64,000 nt of DNA. Origin: Cnuibacter physcomitrellae (GTDB taxonomy: Bacteria; Actinomycetota; Actinomycetes; Actinomycetales; Microbacteriaceae). Shown here piece by piece: positions 52,417 to 63,800 of this stretch. Numbering within the stretch: the stretch's first letter is position 1; each line of letters opens with the position of its first letter. Where the stretch lies: contig NZ_BMHD01000001.1 in NCBI RefSeq assembly GCF_014640535.1, positions 932,214-996,213 on the forward strand, given 5' to 3'. A program made the translations under genes and the position numbers. A model generated the notes under the pieces. The model saw only the letters and a list, made by a program, of their open reading frames with translations. It did not search any database and was not told the origin of the DNA.

Positions 52417-53601
52417 ATGAGCGTCATCCGTTCCGAGCGCAACGCCGCCGTCCTCCTGCTCCTCGCCGCCGTGCTCGGCCTGCTCCTCGCCAACACCTCC
52501 GCAGGGCCGTTCCTCCTCGACGCGAAGGCGGCGCACCTCGACCTGCCCGCCCTCGGCATCGAGCTGTCGATCGGGCACTGGATCAGCGACGGCCTCCTCG
52601 CCGTGTTCTTCCTCATCGTCGCGATCGAGCTGAAGTACGAGCTGACCGAGGGGTCGCTCGACTCGTTCTCCAAGGCCGTCGTGCCCGGCATCGCCGCGGT
52701 CGGCGGGATCGCCGTGCCCGCGTTGGTCTTCCTCGGCGTCGTGGGCACGACGGGCGGCTTCGACGACGGCCTCGCGAACGGCTGGCCGGTGCCGACGGCG
52801 ACCGACATCGCCTTCGCCCTCGGCGTGCTGGCCACGTTCGGCCGCAGCCTCCCCTCCGGGGTCCGGGTGTTCCTCCTGGCCCTGGCCGTCCTCGACGACC
52901 TCGTCGCGATCCTCATCATCGCCCTCTTCTTCACCTCGACCATCGACCTCGCGGCCCTCGTCGGCGCGGTCGTCGGCGTGATCGCGTTCGCGCTGCTCGG
53001 CGTGCTCCTGAAGCGCGGCCGGATGCGCGGACCGCTGATCCTCCTGATGATCGCCGTCGGCCTGCTGGTCTGGTGGGCCGTCCTCCAGTCCGGCGTGCAC
53101 GCCACCATCGCCGGTGTCGCGCTCGGCCTCGTCCTGCCGCGACGACAGGGGGCACGCACAGCGCACGTGCTCGAACCGTTCTCCAACGGGCTCGTCCTGC
53201 CGCTGTTCGCGTTCTCGGCGGCGCTGGTCGCGATCCCCCAGGTGAGCGTCGGCGAACTGAGCCCGGCGTTCTGGGGCATCCTCGTCGCCCTGCCCGTCGG
53301 CAAGCTCCTCGGCATCTCCGCGGCCGGCTGGCTCGGTCAGCGCATCGTGATCCGACCGTCGCGAGGGGCTGACGTCGAGGACCGGCTCCCCCTGCACGAT
53401 CTGCTCACCGTGGGGCTCCTCGGCGGCATCGGCTTCACCGTGTCGCTGCTCATGAACGAGCTGGCCTTCCGCGACAGCCCGGAGGTGGTCGACGAGGGCA
53501 CCCTCGCCGTGCTGCTCGGCTCGGGCATCTCGATCGTCGCCGCCGCCCTCGTGCTCGCGGCGCGCTCCGCCCGGAGCCGACGGCGGGCCGCCGCGGCCTA
53601 G
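52417..53601 (+). CDS. nhaA: Na+/H+ antiporter NhaA
   Basis: A 394-residue antiporter with 12 or so helices. The FFLIVAIELKYELTEGSL segment, PTATDIAFALGVL and the ion-binding Asp pair in LALAVLDDLVAILIIALFF are characteristic, as is LLGGIGFTVSLLMNELAF near the end. It exports Na+ or Li+ in exchange for protons and supports pH homeostasis. The ATG at 52417 has only a weak ribosome site (AGATCGGA). The stop overlaps the convergent mfd stop by a shared CTAG. Confidence 0.93.
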   Translation: MSVIRSERNAAVLLLLAAVLGLLLANTSAGPFLLDAKAAHLDLPALGIELSIGHWISDGLLAVFFLIVAIELKYELTEGSLDSFSKAVVPGIAAVGGIAVPALVFLGVVGTTGGFDDGLANGWPVPTATDIAFALGVLATFGRSLPSGVRVFLLALAVLDDLVAILIIALFFTSTIDLAALVGAVVGVIAFALLGVLLKRGRMRGPLILLMIAVGLLVWWAVLQSGVHATIAGVALGLVLPRRQGARTAHVLEPFSNGLVLPLFAFSAALVAIPQVSVGELSPAFWGILVALPVGKLLGISAAGWLGQRIVIRPSRGADVEDRLPLHDLLTVGLLGGIGFTVSLLMNELAFRDSPEVVDEGTLAVLLGSGISIVAAALVLAARSARSRRRAAAA

Positions 53602-56600
53602 GCCGACGGAGTCGAGGCCGACGCCGGAGCCGAGGACGCCGAGGCCACCGCGGGGGCGAAGATCGCCTCGATCAGGTTCGCGACCCACTCGATCAGCTCC
53701 GCATCCGCCAGCGGGGAGCCGTCGACCACGGGCATGGGCACCGAGACCGAGTTCGTCGCCGCGAAGTGCTTCGCCGACGGGTACATCCGTTTCAGCCGAA
53801 CCTGCAGCGACTCGGGGAGGTCGGCGGGCGCCACCCGGAGGTTCGAGCCCATCGCCACGACCTCGCCCAGGTTCGCCTTCTGCGCCATCCGACGCAGCCG
53901 CGACACCGCGACGAGGTTGACCACAGGCTCCGGCAGCGGACCGTAGCGGTCGACGAGCTCCTCGACCACGCGGTCGATGCTGTCGTCGGAGGCGGTCGGC
54001 GCGCTGGCCGTCGACATCTTCTGGTACGCCTCGAGACGCAGCCGCTCGCTGTCGACGTACTCCTCGGGGATGTGCGCATCCACCGGGAGCTCGAGACGGA
54101 GCTCCGTCTGCCCCTCGGCCACATCGCCCCGGAACGTCGAGACGGCCTCGCCGATCATGCGCAGGTAGAGGTCGAAGCCGACGCCCGCGATGTGGCCCGC
54201 CTGCTCGCCGCCGAGCAGGTTGCCCGCCCCGCGGATCTCGAGGTCCTTGAGCGCCACCTGCATGCCGCTGCCGAGCTCGTTGTTGGCCGCCAGCGTGGAG
54301 AGCCGGTCGTTCGCCGTCTCGGAGAGCGGCTTGTTCTCGTCCCACAGCAGGTAGGCGTAGGCGCGCTCTCGTCCGCGGCCCACACGACCGCGCAGCTGGT
54401 GCAGCTGGCTGAGGCCGTACTTGTCGGCCCGGTCGACGATGAGGGTGTTGGCGTTGGCGATGTCGATGCCCGTCTCGATGATCGTCGTCGACACGAGCAC
54501 GTCGAACTTGCGCTCCCAGAAGTCGACGATCACCTGCTCGAGCTGGTGCTCGTTCATCTTCCCGTGCGCGACGGCGATGCGCGCCTCCGGCACCAGCTCG
54601 GCGAGGTTCGCGGCCACGCGCCCGATCGACTGCACGCGGTTGTGCACGAAGAACACCTGGCCCTCGCGGAGCAGCTCGCGGCGGATGGCCGCGGCCACCT
54701 GCTTGTCGGAGTACGGCCCCACGAAGGTGAGGATGGGGTGCCGGTCCTCCGGCGGGGTGGCGAGGGTCGACATCTCGCGGATGCCGGTGACGGCCATCTC
54801 GAGCGTGCGCGGGATGGGCGTCGCGCTCATCGCGAGGATGTCGACGTTCGTCTTGAGCTTCTTCAGCGCGTCCTTGTGCTCGACGCCGAAGCGCTGCTCC
54901 TCGTCGATGATGACGAGCCCGAGGTCCTTGAACACGACGTTGTCGGTGAGGAGGCGGTGGGTGCCGATCACGACGTCGACCGTGCCGTCGGCCAGGCCCG
55001 CGACCGTCTCGCGCACCTCCTTGTCGGTCTGGAAGCGGCTCATCGCTCTCAGATGCACGGGGAAGCCGGCGAACCGTTCATGGAACGTCTCGAGGTGCTG
55101 GCGCACGAGCAGCGTCGTGGGCACGAGCACGGCGACCTGCTTGCCGTCCTGCACCGCCTTGAACGCCGCGCGGACCGCGATCTCGGTCTTCCCGAACCCG
55201 ACGTCGCCCGAGAGCAGGCGGTCCATGGGGATCGGCCGCTCCATGTCGGCCTTCACCTCGTCGATCACGGTGAGCTGGTCGGGCGTCTCGGCGAACGGGA
55301 ACGCCTCCTCCAGCTCGCGCTGCCAGGGGGTGTCGGGTCCGAACGCGTAGCCCTTGGAGGCCATGCGGGCGGAGTAGAGCTTCACGAGCTCGACGGCGAT
55401 GTCGCGGACGGCCTTGCGCGCCTTGCCCTTCGCGGCCGACCAGTCGCTGCCGCCCATCTTGGACAGGGTCGGCGCCTCACCGCCGACGTAGCGGGACAGC
55501 TGGTCGAGCTGATCGGTGGGGACGTACAGCTTGTCGCCCGGGTAGCCGCGCTTGGACGGCGCGTACTCGAGCACGAGGTACTCCCGCGTGCTCTTCACCG
55601 CGTGACGGCCGCCGCTCGAGACCTGGCGCTGGGTGAGCTCGAGGAACTTGCCGATGCCGTGGGTCTCGTGCACCACGTAGTCGCCCGCCTTGAGCTGCAT
55701 CGGATCGACGACGTTCCTCCGCCGCGACGCCAGCTTCTTGACCTGGCGCGCCTCGTAGCCGACGGTGCGACCGTAGAACTCGGTCTCGCTGAGGAGGGCG
55801 AGCCGGTCCGCGGTGAGCTCGAAGCCCCGCTCGACCGCGGCGCGCACGACGTAGGCGCTCCCCGCCTCGGGCTCGTCGGGCACGTCGTCGACGGCGACGG
55901 CCGCGACGCCCTGCTCGGCCAGCACGTCGACCGCGCGCTCCACGAGACCCTGTCCGACCGCGGCGATCACGACGGACCAGCCGTCTCGTGTGCGCTGGGC
56001 GACGTGGTCGATCGCCCCGTCGACGTTGCCGTGGAAGCTGGGCACGGTCTCGCCGTCGAGGCGCACCGTGAGGTGCTCCTCCAGCTCGCGATGCTCGGGG
56101 AGCACGTCGTCGGGGCCCTGCTGGAACTCGCTCACCGTCCACCACGCGCGGTCGACGCCGGCGGCGTCGCGCAGCTGGTTGAGGGAGAGGAACTCGCCGG
56201 CGGCGAGGTCGATCGGCGCCTGGGCGCCCGCCGTGGCGGCCAGCCAGGCGGCGGAGAGGAACTCGCGGTTGGTCTCGGCCAGCGAGATGGAGCGCGTGGC
56301 CACGCGTTCGGGCGACAGCACCGCGATCGCGGACCGCGCGGGGAGGTAGTGCGTGAGCGGCACCAGGCGGTCGACGAGCGCGGGCGCCAGCGACTCCATG
56401 CCCTCGACCGGGATGCCCTCCGCGATCTTCTCGAGCATGCCGGCGAGGCTCGGGAACTCGTGCTGCATCTCGCGCGCGCGCTGACGCACGGCGTCGCCGA
56501 GGAGCAGCTCGCGGCTCGGCGCCAGCACGACCTCGGCCACCGCATCCGGCAGCGACCGCTGGTCGGCCACCGAGAAGGCGCGCATCTCGTCGACCTCGTC

Positions 56601-57233
56601 GCCGAAGAAGTCGATGCGGTAGGGGTGCTCCGCCGTGGGTGGGAACACGTCGAGGATGCCGCCGCGGACCGCGAACTCGCCGCGGCGGGTGACCATGTCG
56701 ACCCGCAGGTAGGCGAGCGCGACGAGCTGCTCGGAGATCGAGGCGAGGTCGTAGCCGCGCGAGCCCGTGGCGAGGCGGATCGGCTCGAGGTCGGCCAGGT
56801 CGTCGGCGATGGGCTGCAGCGCGGCACGCACCGAGGCGACCACCACGAGAGGCGACGGACGATCGCCGCGCTCGTGCGCATCCGCCCAGTCGCGCAGGCG
56901 GCGCAGGGCCTCGATGCGTCGGCCGACGATCTCGGGGCTCGGGCTCAGCCGCTCGTGCGGGAGGGTCTCCCAGGCGGGAAACTCGAGGACGTCGGCCCGC
57001 GGCGCGTACGACGCGAGGGCGGACCGCACGGCCTCGGACTCGCGGCCGGTGGCGGTGACGACGAGGAGCGCCTGGGGCAGGTCGAGCTCGGCACGCCGCT
57101 CGAGGAGGCCGGCGAGCAGGGGCACACGAAGGCCCTCAGGGGCCGAGAAGTCGGTGGCGCGGCCGGCGTTGCCGAGGGCCCGTTCGAACACGGAGGCGCG
57201 CGTGAGCGCATGCGTCAAGCCCTGAAGGATCAC
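53598..57233 (-). CDS. mfd: Transcription-repair coupling factor Mfd
   Basis: A 1211-residue translocase that removes stalled RNA polymerase and recruits UvrA. The UvrB-like N-terminal module includes LEFPAWETLPHERLSPSPEIVGRR and GGILDVFPP. The RNA polymerase-interacting domain is GDYVVHETHGIGKFLEL. The motor domains contain LLSGDVGFGKTEIAVRA (Walker A), IIDEEQRFG (Walker B), SATPIPRTLEMA, TTIIETGIDIANANTLIV and LRGRVGRG. The C-terminal TRCF domain ends in an Ala/Ser-rich tail. The GTG at 57233 starts at the usual N-terminal ILQGL; upstream in-frame codons belong to the promoter gap. Confidence 0.96.
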   Translation of the reverse strand: MILQGLTHALTRASVFERALGNAGRATDFSAPEGLRVPLLAGLLERRAELDLPQALLVVTATGRESEAVRSALASYAPRADVLEFPAWETLPHERLSPSPEIVGRRIEALRRLRDWADAHERGDRPSPLVVVASVRAALQPIADDLADLEPIRLATGSRGYDLASISEQLVALAYLRVDMVTRRGEFAVRGGILDVFPPTAEHPYRIDFFGDEVDEMRAFSVADQRSLPDAVAEVVLAPSRELLLGDAVRQRAREMQHEFPSLAGMLEKIAEGIPVEGMESLAPALVDRLVPLTHYLPARSAIAVLSPERVATRSISLAETNREFLSAAWLAATAGAQAPIDLAAGEFLSLNQLRDAAGVDRAWWTVSEFQQGPDDVLPEHRELEEHLTVRLDGETVPSFHGNVDGAIDHVAQRTRDGWSVVIAAVGQGLVERAVDVLAEQGVAAVAVDDVPDEPEAGSAYVVRAAVERGFELTADRLALLSETEFYGRTVGYEARQVKKLASRRRNVVDPMQLKAGDYVVHETHGIGKFLELTQRQVSSGGRHAVKSTREYLVLEYAPSKRGYPGDKLYVPTDQLDQLSRYVGGEAPTLSKMGGSDWSAAKGKARKAVRDIAVELVKLYSARMASKGYAFGPDTPWQRELEEAFPFAETPDQLTVIDEVKADMERPIPMDRLLSGDVGFGKTEIAVRAAFKAVQDGKQVAVLVPTTLLVRQHLETFHERFAGFPVHLRAMSRFQTDKEVRETVAGLADGTVDVVIGTHRLLTDNVVFKDLGLVIIDEEQRFGVEHKDALKKLKTNVDILAMSATPIPRTLEMAVTGIREMSTLATPPEDRHPILTFVGPYSDKQVAAAIRRELLREGQVFFVHNRVQSIGRVAANLAELVPEARIAVAHGKMNEHQLEQVIVDFWERKFDVLVSTTIIETGIDIANANTLIVDRADKYGLSQLHQLRGRVGRGRERAYAYLLWDENKPLSETANDRLSTLAANNELGSGMQVALKDLEIRGAGNLLGGEQAGHIAGVGFDLYLRMIGEAVSTFRGDVAEGQTELRLELPVDAHIPEEYVDSERLRLEAYQKMSTASAPTASDDSIDRVVEELVDRYGPLPEPVVNLVAVSRLRRMAQKANLGEVVAMGSNLRVAPADLPESLQVRLKRMYPSAKHFAATNSVSVPMPVVDGSPLADAELIEWVANLIEAIFAPAVASASSAPASASTPSA

Positions 57234-57328
57234 TCGTCCGATTCTACCCGCGGCCCCCGACAGCGGAGCCGGGCCGACCTGCGCTGTGGGCGTACGGAGT
57301 GCGCCATCCCGTCGTGCAGACTCGTCTG

Positions 57329-59308
57329 GTGAGCTCCACCACCGCACGTCGCCGCCACGCCGTCGACGAGGTCCTGCCCGTCCCCAAGCTGGCCGCGTAC
57401 GGCTTCCAGCACGTGCTGGCCTTCTACGCCGGCGCGGTGCTGGTCCCGATCCTCGTCGCCAACGCCCTGGGACTGAGCACCGAGCAGCTGATCCACCTCA
57501 TCAACGCCGACCTGTTCACCTGCGGGATCGCCTCGATCATCCAGTCCGTCGGGTTCGGACGGCGCTGGTTCCGGTTCGGCGTGAAGCTGCCGCTGCTGCA
57601 GGGAGTGACGTTCACGGCCGTCTCGCCCATGATCGCCATCGGCACGGCGGTGATGGCCGGCGGCGGGTCCTCGATCGACGGCCTGCTCACGATCTACGGC
57701 TCGGTCATCGTCGCCGGGCTCGTGACGATCGCGCTCGCCCCCGTCTTCGTGAAGCTCCTGCGCTTCTTCCCGCCCGTCGTCACCGGCTCGATCATCCTCA
57801 TCATCGGCATCGCCCTCATCCCCGTCGCCGCGGGCGACATCACGTACGGGGCGATCGGCGGCACCAACGGCGTCGTGGTGGATGCGTCGGGCGCCACCGT
57901 GCCCGCCCCACCGCTCGACTTCGGCCTCGCCAACGGCGGACTGCTGCTGCAGAACCTCGCCTACGCGTTCGGGACGCTCGCGCTCATCCTCATCGTGCAG
58001 CGGATCTTCCGCGGGTTCCTCCAGACGATCGCGGTGCTGATCGGCCTCGTGGTCGGCACGCTGGTCGCGTTCCTCCTCGGCGACGCCTCGTTCGAGGCGG
58101 TCGGGTCGTCGCCCTGGTTCGGCTTCGTCACGCCCTTCTCGTTCGGGGTGCCGCAGTTCTCGATCACCGCGATCCTGTCGATGATCGTCGTGATGCTCAT
58201 CACGATGGTCGAGACCACCGGCGACACGTACGCCACCGGCGAGATCGTGGGCAAGCGCATCCGGCCTGCCGACATCGCCGCCGCCATCCGGGCCGACGGG
58301 CTCGCGACCACGCTCGGCGGGGTGTTCAACTCGTTCCCCTACACGGCGTTCGCGGAGAACGTCGGACTCGTCCGGCTGACGCAGGTCCGGTCGCGCTGGG
58401 TGGTCACCGCGGCGGGGGTCATCATGATCGTGCTCGGTCTGTTCCCGAAGGCGGCGGCGCTCGTGGCGGGCATCCCGCATCCGGTGCTGGGCGGAGCGGC
58501 GCTCGCCCTGTTCGGCGCGGTCGCGGTCGCCGGCGTGCAGACGCTCCAGAAGGTGGACTTCAGCGACCACCGCAACTCGATCATCGTGGGCACCACGCTC
58601 GGGCTGGCGGGTCTCGTGACGGCCTACGGCGCCATCGCCTCCGCGTTCCCCGCGTGGGCGTCGATCCTCTTCGGCTCGGGCATCACCCTCGGCGCGATCA
58701 CCGCCATCCTGCTGAACCTGCTGTTCTTCCACACCGGCGGACGCGGATCCGGGGTGGCCGGGCGGCCGGGCGCCGACCTCGTCACGCTCGACGAGGTCGA
58801 CCGGATGGACGAGGCCGCCTTCGCGCGCACCTTCGGCTCGATGGTGAACGACTCCCCCTGGGTCGTGGCGGCGGCGTACGCCCGGCGTCCCTTCGACGAC
58901 GCGACCGCGCTGCGCGCGGCGTTCCAGGAGGCGATCCTCGGCGGCTCGCCGGAGCAGCAGCTGGAGCTGCTCCGGTCGTTCCCCGACCTCGGCAGCGCCG
59001 ACGACCGCGAGCACGCCTACGTGCGCGAGCACTCCGAGCGGGGCATCGACTCCCTCACCGACGAGGACCTCGACGACGCCGTCGCGCTGTCGCAGGCGTA
59101 CCGCGCACGCTTCGGCTTCCCGCTCATCGTCAGCGCCCGCGACGTGGACCGCTACGAGCGCGTCGTCGGCGCCGGGCGCTCGCGCCTGGCGAACGCCGAG
59201 GCCGCGGAGCGCGCCACGGCCCTCCTCGAGGTCTCGAAGGTGTTCACCCACCGCTTCGAGGACGCCGTCGCCGACGCGAACCCCCTGTCCTCCCCCTTCA
59301 ACCCCTAG
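57329..59308 (+). CDS. NCS2 purine/uracil permease fused to an OHCU-decarboxylase-like domain
   Basis: A protein of about 659 residues. Residues 1-480 are a nucleobase:cation symporter-2 permease with about 14 helices: [52 protein letters not shown] and [18 protein letters not shown] match xanthine/uric acid permeases. Residues about 490-655 match OHCU decarboxylase, the third enzyme of urate to allantoin conversion: [36 protein letters not shown] and [15 protein letters not shown]. The conserved HPDL motif with the catalytic His reads FPDL here (Phe at about 551). So the domain may be inactive or altered. The start is GTG at 57329; an in-frame ATG-equivalent lies at 57299. Confidence 0.88.
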   Translation: MSSTTARRRHAVDEVLPVPKLAAYGFQHVLAFYAGAVLVPILVANALGLSTEQLIHLINADLFTCGIASIIQSVGFGRRWFRFGVKLPLLQGVTFTAVSPMIAIGTAVMAGGGSSIDGLLTIYGSVIVAGLVTIALAPVFVKLLRFFPPVVTGSIILIIGIALIPVAAGDITYGAIGGTNGVVVDASGATVPAPPLDFGLANGGLLLQNLAYAFGTLALILIVQRIFRGFLQTIAVLIGLVVGTLVAFLLGDASFEAVGSSPWFGFVTPFSFGVPQFSITAILSMIVVMLITMVETTGDTYATGEIVGKRIRPADIAAAIRADGLATTLGGVFNSFPYTAFAENVGLVRLTQVRSRWVVTAAGVIMIVLGLFPKAAALVAGIPHPVLGGAALALFGAVAVAGVQTLQKVDFSDHRNSIIVGTTLGLAGLVTAYGAIASAFPAWASILFGSGITLGAITAILLNLLFFHTGGRGSGVAGRPGADLVTLDEVDRMDEAAFARTFGSMVNDSPWVVAAAYARRPFDDATALRAAFQEAILGGSPEQQLELLRSFPDLGSADDREHAYVREHSERGIDSLTDEDLDDAVALSQAYRARFGFPLIVSARDVDRYERVVGAGRSRLANAEAAERATALLEVSKVFTHRFEDAVADANPLSSPFNP

Positions 59309-59895
59309 CCGCTGCGGGGAGAGTGGAACCGCTGCTGGGCGGCGGTGAGGCCCTCGGAGGCGATGAGCTCGACGGCATCGGCGGCGTCGGCGACGAGGTT
59401 CGGGAGCGAGTCGCGCTCATCCTTCGAGAAGGGCTTCAGGACGAAGTCGGCGGCCTGCATCCGGCCGGGCGGGCGGCCGATGCCGGTGCGCACGCGGAGG
59501 AAGTCGGCGGTGCCGGTGGCGGCGATGATGTCGCGCAGCCCGTTGTGGCCGCCATGGCCGCCGCCCTGCTTGAGGCGGACGTCGTCGAACGGGATGTCGA
59601 GCTCGTCGTGCACCACGATGACGTGGTCGGCGGGGACGCCGTAGAACTGGGCGAGCCCGTTCACCGGGCCGCCCGAGACGTTCATGTACGTGAGCGGCTT
59701 TGCCAGAACGAAGCGGGGGCCGCCGGGGACGAGTCGTCCCTCGGCGACCACCGCGTTCGCACGATGCCGCTTGAAGCTCGCGCGCATCCGCGTCGCGAGC
59801 TCGTCGACCACCATCTGGCCGACGTTGTGGCGGGTGGCGGCGTAGTCGGGCCCGGGGTTGCCGAGCCCGACCACGAGCCAGGGTGCGTCCGCCAC
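59305..59895 (-). CDS. pth: Peptidyl-tRNA hydrolase
   Basis: A 196-residue enzyme that rescues peptidyl-tRNA. [24 protein letters not shown] holds the catalytic His. [43 protein letters not shown] and RTGIGRPPG are all standard. It lies 21 bp after rplY and is a common partner of it. The GTG start lacks an obvious ribosome site, so it may rely on coupling. The end overlaps the convergent permease stop by four bases. Confidence 0.95.
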   Translation of the reverse strand: MADAPWLVVGLGNPGPDYAATRHNVGQMVVDELATRMRASFKRHRANAVVAEGRLVPGGPRFVLAKPLTYMNVSGGPVNGLAQFYGVPADHVIVVHDELDIPFDDVRLKQGGGHGGHNGLRDIIAATGTADFLRVRTGIGRPPGRMQAADFVLKPFSKDERDSLPNLVADAADAVELIASEGLTAAQQRFHSPRSG

Positions 59896-59916
59896 GTCAG
59901 GTGGTTCCGGGAGCTG

Positions 59917-60549
59917 CTACTCGGCGCTCTCGTCGGACGAGGTGGCCTCGCCCTCGGCGCCCTCGGCGCCCTCGGCGGCCTCGGCGTTCTCCTCCGACTC
60001 GGTCGCGGCCGGGATGGTGATGCCCACGACGACGAGCTCGGGGTCGGAGACCAGGGTGGCGCCGGCGGGGAGCTCGACGTCCTTCGCGTGGATGAGGGTG
60101 CCCTCCTCGAGGCCCTCGATCGAGACGACGAAGCGCTCCGGGATGTGGGTGGCCTCGACCTCGACCGCGATCGCCGCGGTGTCCTGCGTGGCGATGGTGC
60201 CGGCGAACGACTCGCCCTCGAGGACGACGGGGACCTCGACCTCGACCTTCTCGCCGCGACGCACGACGATGAGGTCGATGTGCTCGATGAGCTGGAGCAC
60301 CGGGTCCTTCTGGACGTCCTTCACGAGGGCCAGCTGCTCCTTGCCCTCGATCGAGAGCTCGAGCACGGCGTTCGCCTTGCGGAGGATGAGGGAGACCTGG
60401 TGGCCGGGCAGCGTGACGTGCTGCGGCTCGGTGCCGTGGCCGTAGATGACCGCGGGGATCTTGTGAGCGGCACGGATGCGGCGGGCTGCGCCCTTGCCGA
60501 ACTCGGTGCGCAGCTCTGCGACGACGTGGGTGTCTTCCTGGGTTGCCAT
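59917..60549 (-). CDS. rplY: 50S ribosomal protein bL25 (long CTC form)
   Basis: A 210-residue 5S rRNA-binding ribosomal protein. The N-terminal L25 domain includes LRTEFGKGAARRIRAAHKIPAVIYGHG and QKDPVLQLIEHIDLIVVRRGEKV. A TL5/CTC C-terminal beta domain follows, with LEGLEEGTLIHAKDVELPAGATL-like sequence. A final Glu/Ala-rich acidic tail of about 30 residues ends it. The ATG at 60549 follows AAGGAGCAGAACC. A promoter lies at about 60668-60696. Confidence 0.94.
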   Translation of the reverse strand: MATQEDTHVVAELRTEFGKGAARRIRAAHKIPAVIYGHGTEPQHVTLPGHQVSLILRKANAVLELSIEGKEQLALVKDVQKDPVLQLIEHIDLIVVRRGEKVEVEVPVVLEGESFAGTIATQDTAAIAVEVEATHIPERFVVSIEGLEEGTLIHAKDVELPAGATLVSDPELVVVGITIPAATESEENAEAAEGAEGAEGEATSSDESAE

Positions 60550-60667
60550 GGTTCTGCTCCTTCGCGAGCCAGGCCGGCCCGCATGATGGTGTCTTGTTCG
60601 ACTCGACCGCGTGAGCGGGAGGGAAGCCATGCCGGCCGAAACCCACCGCGTCGATCACGGCCATCGC

Positions 60668-60696
60668 ACAGTAGCGACGGCCCTCGCCGAGGTCAG
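60668..60696 (-). promoter_or_regulatory. Candidate promoter of rplY-pth
   Basis: Minus-strand CTGACC (60691-60696) and TACTGT (60668-60673) are 17 bp apart, about 119 bp upstream of the rplY start. The remaining 60550-60899 gap shows nothing else that I can identify. Confidence 0.4.
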
Positions 60697-60899
60697 TCGT
60701 CCATGCTACCGCATCCGCACCGCCGACCCGCCACGTCACATCCCGCACCCAGCATCGACACCTGTCGTTCACCGCTCGTCCCGTCGCGCGACACCTCGGC
60801 TCCCTAGCGTCGGCGACGTTTGTCCCCAGCAGGGGTCACGCCCGGTCCGGCGTGCGAAGCGCCGACCGTCACGACCACCGACATCGAGAGCTGCACCGC

Positions 60900-63800
60900 A
60901 TGCCATCACCGACCCGAAGGGCGTTCGCCGCCCTGCTCGCCGGAGCCACCGGCCTTACCCTGGGAACGGGAGCCGTCGTCGCGGCGCCCGCCGCCGTCGC
61001 GGCCCCCGTCCCCGCCGCGGCCCCCGTCCCCGCCGTCCCCCCGCTCGTCGTCACCGAGATCGACCCCGACAACGTCGGGGACGACCACTACGAGTTCTTC
61101 GAGCTCGCCAACACGACGGACGCGGACATCGACCTGACCGCGTCGGGCCTGTCGCTGACGTACATCTACGCCGACGGCGACGACCGCGCGAAGGACAAGG
61201 CTCTCACCGTTCCCGCCGGCAGCGTCGTCCCGGCTCACGGCGCCGCGGTGGTCTGGCTGCAGTACGCGTCGGGCAAGGTGGACTCGTTCTCGAAGACCGA
61301 CGACGACTTCCGGGCGCACTTCCCGGAGGGCGCCGAGGACTATCCGATCATCCATGCCACCGGGCAGGCCGGGATGGCCAACGGCGGCGACCGAGGCATC
61401 CGCGTCATCGACGGCTCAGGCGCGGCCATCAGCTGGTCGTTCTACCCGACGGGCTCGGTGGGAGCGGACCTGAGCGCGCACTTCGCGCTCCCCGCCGATC
61501 CGACCGCACCGTCGATGCGAGTGCTGACCGCGCAGGCGGAGGCGACGCCCGGCGTCGTCGACCCCGCCGCGCTCCAGCGCCCCGGCGACACGGCCCCCGG
61601 CCCCGACCCCGACCCCGAGCCGACGGACCCCGGCGAGCCCGCACCCGGCCCTCAGCCCGACCCCACGCTGGTCACGGCGCCGCTGCAGGTCAGCGAGCTC
61701 CTCCCCGACTCCGCCAACGTCGGCACCGGCGACGGCTACGAGTTCATCGAGGTGTACAACGCCACGAGCGAACCGGTCGACTTCGGCGACTACACCATCC
61801 GGTACCTCTACCCGCTGGAGGACCTCACCAACAGCCAGACCGCGCTCTGGCCCGCCCAGCCCTCTAACCCGGTCATCCCGGCGGGCGGGACGCTGGTGCT
61901 CTGGGTGAAGAACGGCGCCAACGACGCGCTCACCGCGGCGGACTTCAACGCGAAGTTCGGCACGTCGCTCACCGCGGGGACGGACCTCGTCGAGATCCAC
62001 TCCGCGGGCATGGCCAACGGCAGCCCCCGTGGCATCGAGGTCATCACCAACACCGGCTTCAGCGTCAACCGGGCCTACTACAACCTCGCCGGCGCCGACG
62101 ACACCGTGGCCGACCAGGGCATCCAGTACGCCGTCGACGGAGCGGACACCACGCGTCAGCGCCTCGGCGGGCTCGCCCCGGCATCGCCCGGCGCCGTGAG
62201 CGCCGACCAGGTGCCCACCGGACTCATGCTCCCGGCGCATGACACGGCCGCGCCGACCATCACCGACACCACCGCCTCGACGATCACGCCGGACGTCCCC
62301 TTCCGCTTCGCGTTCTCGGTGACCGACGACACGCAGGTGCGCACCGTGACCCTCCGCTGGAAGACGAACGTCGACGCCGGGTTCCGCTCGGTCAACCTCA
62401 CCTCGGACGGCTCGGACGGGTACTCGTTCACCGTCCCCGCCGCCGATCTGACCGGCGCGCGCTCGGTGGACTACCAGGTCACGGCCTCCGACGGCCGGTC
62501 GCTCTCCTCGACCGAGGTCGTGCACCTCCCGGTCGACGGCGCCGACGCCTCGCCGCTGCGGCTCAACGTGACCGACGGGCAGTTCGTGGCGGGGCAGACG
62601 CGGCTCGCCGCGGCGACCGACGACGCCTCCGACCCCGTGACGCTGAGCGTCGACGGCACGCCCGTGCCGACCACGGCCTCGCTCGAGTCCGAGCCGGTGT
62701 TCGCGTTCGACGCGAGCGGCGTCAACGTCTTCTTCAAGAACGGCGTGCGGATCGGCGACGACGTCCTGCGCATCTTCGACGACGGCATCCCGGAGGGCTA
62801 CGAGACGATCGCGACCTCCGTGCCGCTGTCGTACGTCACGCAGGGGCAGGAGCTCGTGGTGAGCGTCTGGGCGGGCACGAAGGCCGCACCCGTCATCGAT
62901 CCGAACGAGAACAACGACGACTTCACCATCAAGAACCTGCGGCTCGTGCTCCCCGACGGCCGGACGCTCACCCCGGTGGGCTACGACGACCCGTCGACGG
63001 TGCTGCAGATGGGCGACTCGACCGGGAAGCTCGACTACTACGACGCGCGCTTCGTGCTGCCGGACGACGCCTTCGCCGCGAAGGCCGCCCTCTGGGACAC
63101 CACGACCGTCGCGGACGGTCCGCACACCGTCCGCGCCAGCGCGACCGGGTCGGAGGTCTCCGCGTCGGTCTCGGTCGACAACACCGCGCCGGTCATCACG
63201 ACGGAGGCCGTCGACGGCACCGAGTACCGCGGCGGGTTCACGCTCGACGCCTCCGTGACGGATGCGGGGTCGGGCGTGGCGTCCTCCGACGCGACGCTGG
63301 ACGGGTCGCGGATCGTCCTCCCCTACGCCACCTCCTCGGTGACGCTGGCCTCGGGGACGCACTCGTTCGTCGTGACGGCGAAGGATGCGCTCGGCAACAC
63401 CGCGACCCGCACCGTCTCGTTCACGACGCCCGACGAGCAGCCCGGGACGGAGCTCGTCTCCCCCGTCGACGGCGCGATCGTCGGCTCCCACGACGTCGAC
63501 CTCACGGCGACGCCGACCGACCCCTCGGGCGACGTGCTCGACGTCGACGTCGCGAAGGGCTACCGCCTCGACCCCGTCGACGCCGAGGTGTCGAGCTGGA
63601 AGGGCGCCACGCAGATCGCCGCGGGCACGGACCGCAGCGACCGCACGGCCATCACCGGCGAGGAGCTGGCCGCGATGACCGGCGTCGACGGCATCGACTC
63701 GTCGGTGTCGAGCGACACGGCGTTCCCGTACGAGATGTTCGACGTGACCGTCCCGGCCGATGCGGGCGACGACTTCCAGGCCCGCCTGGCGTGGTCGGGG

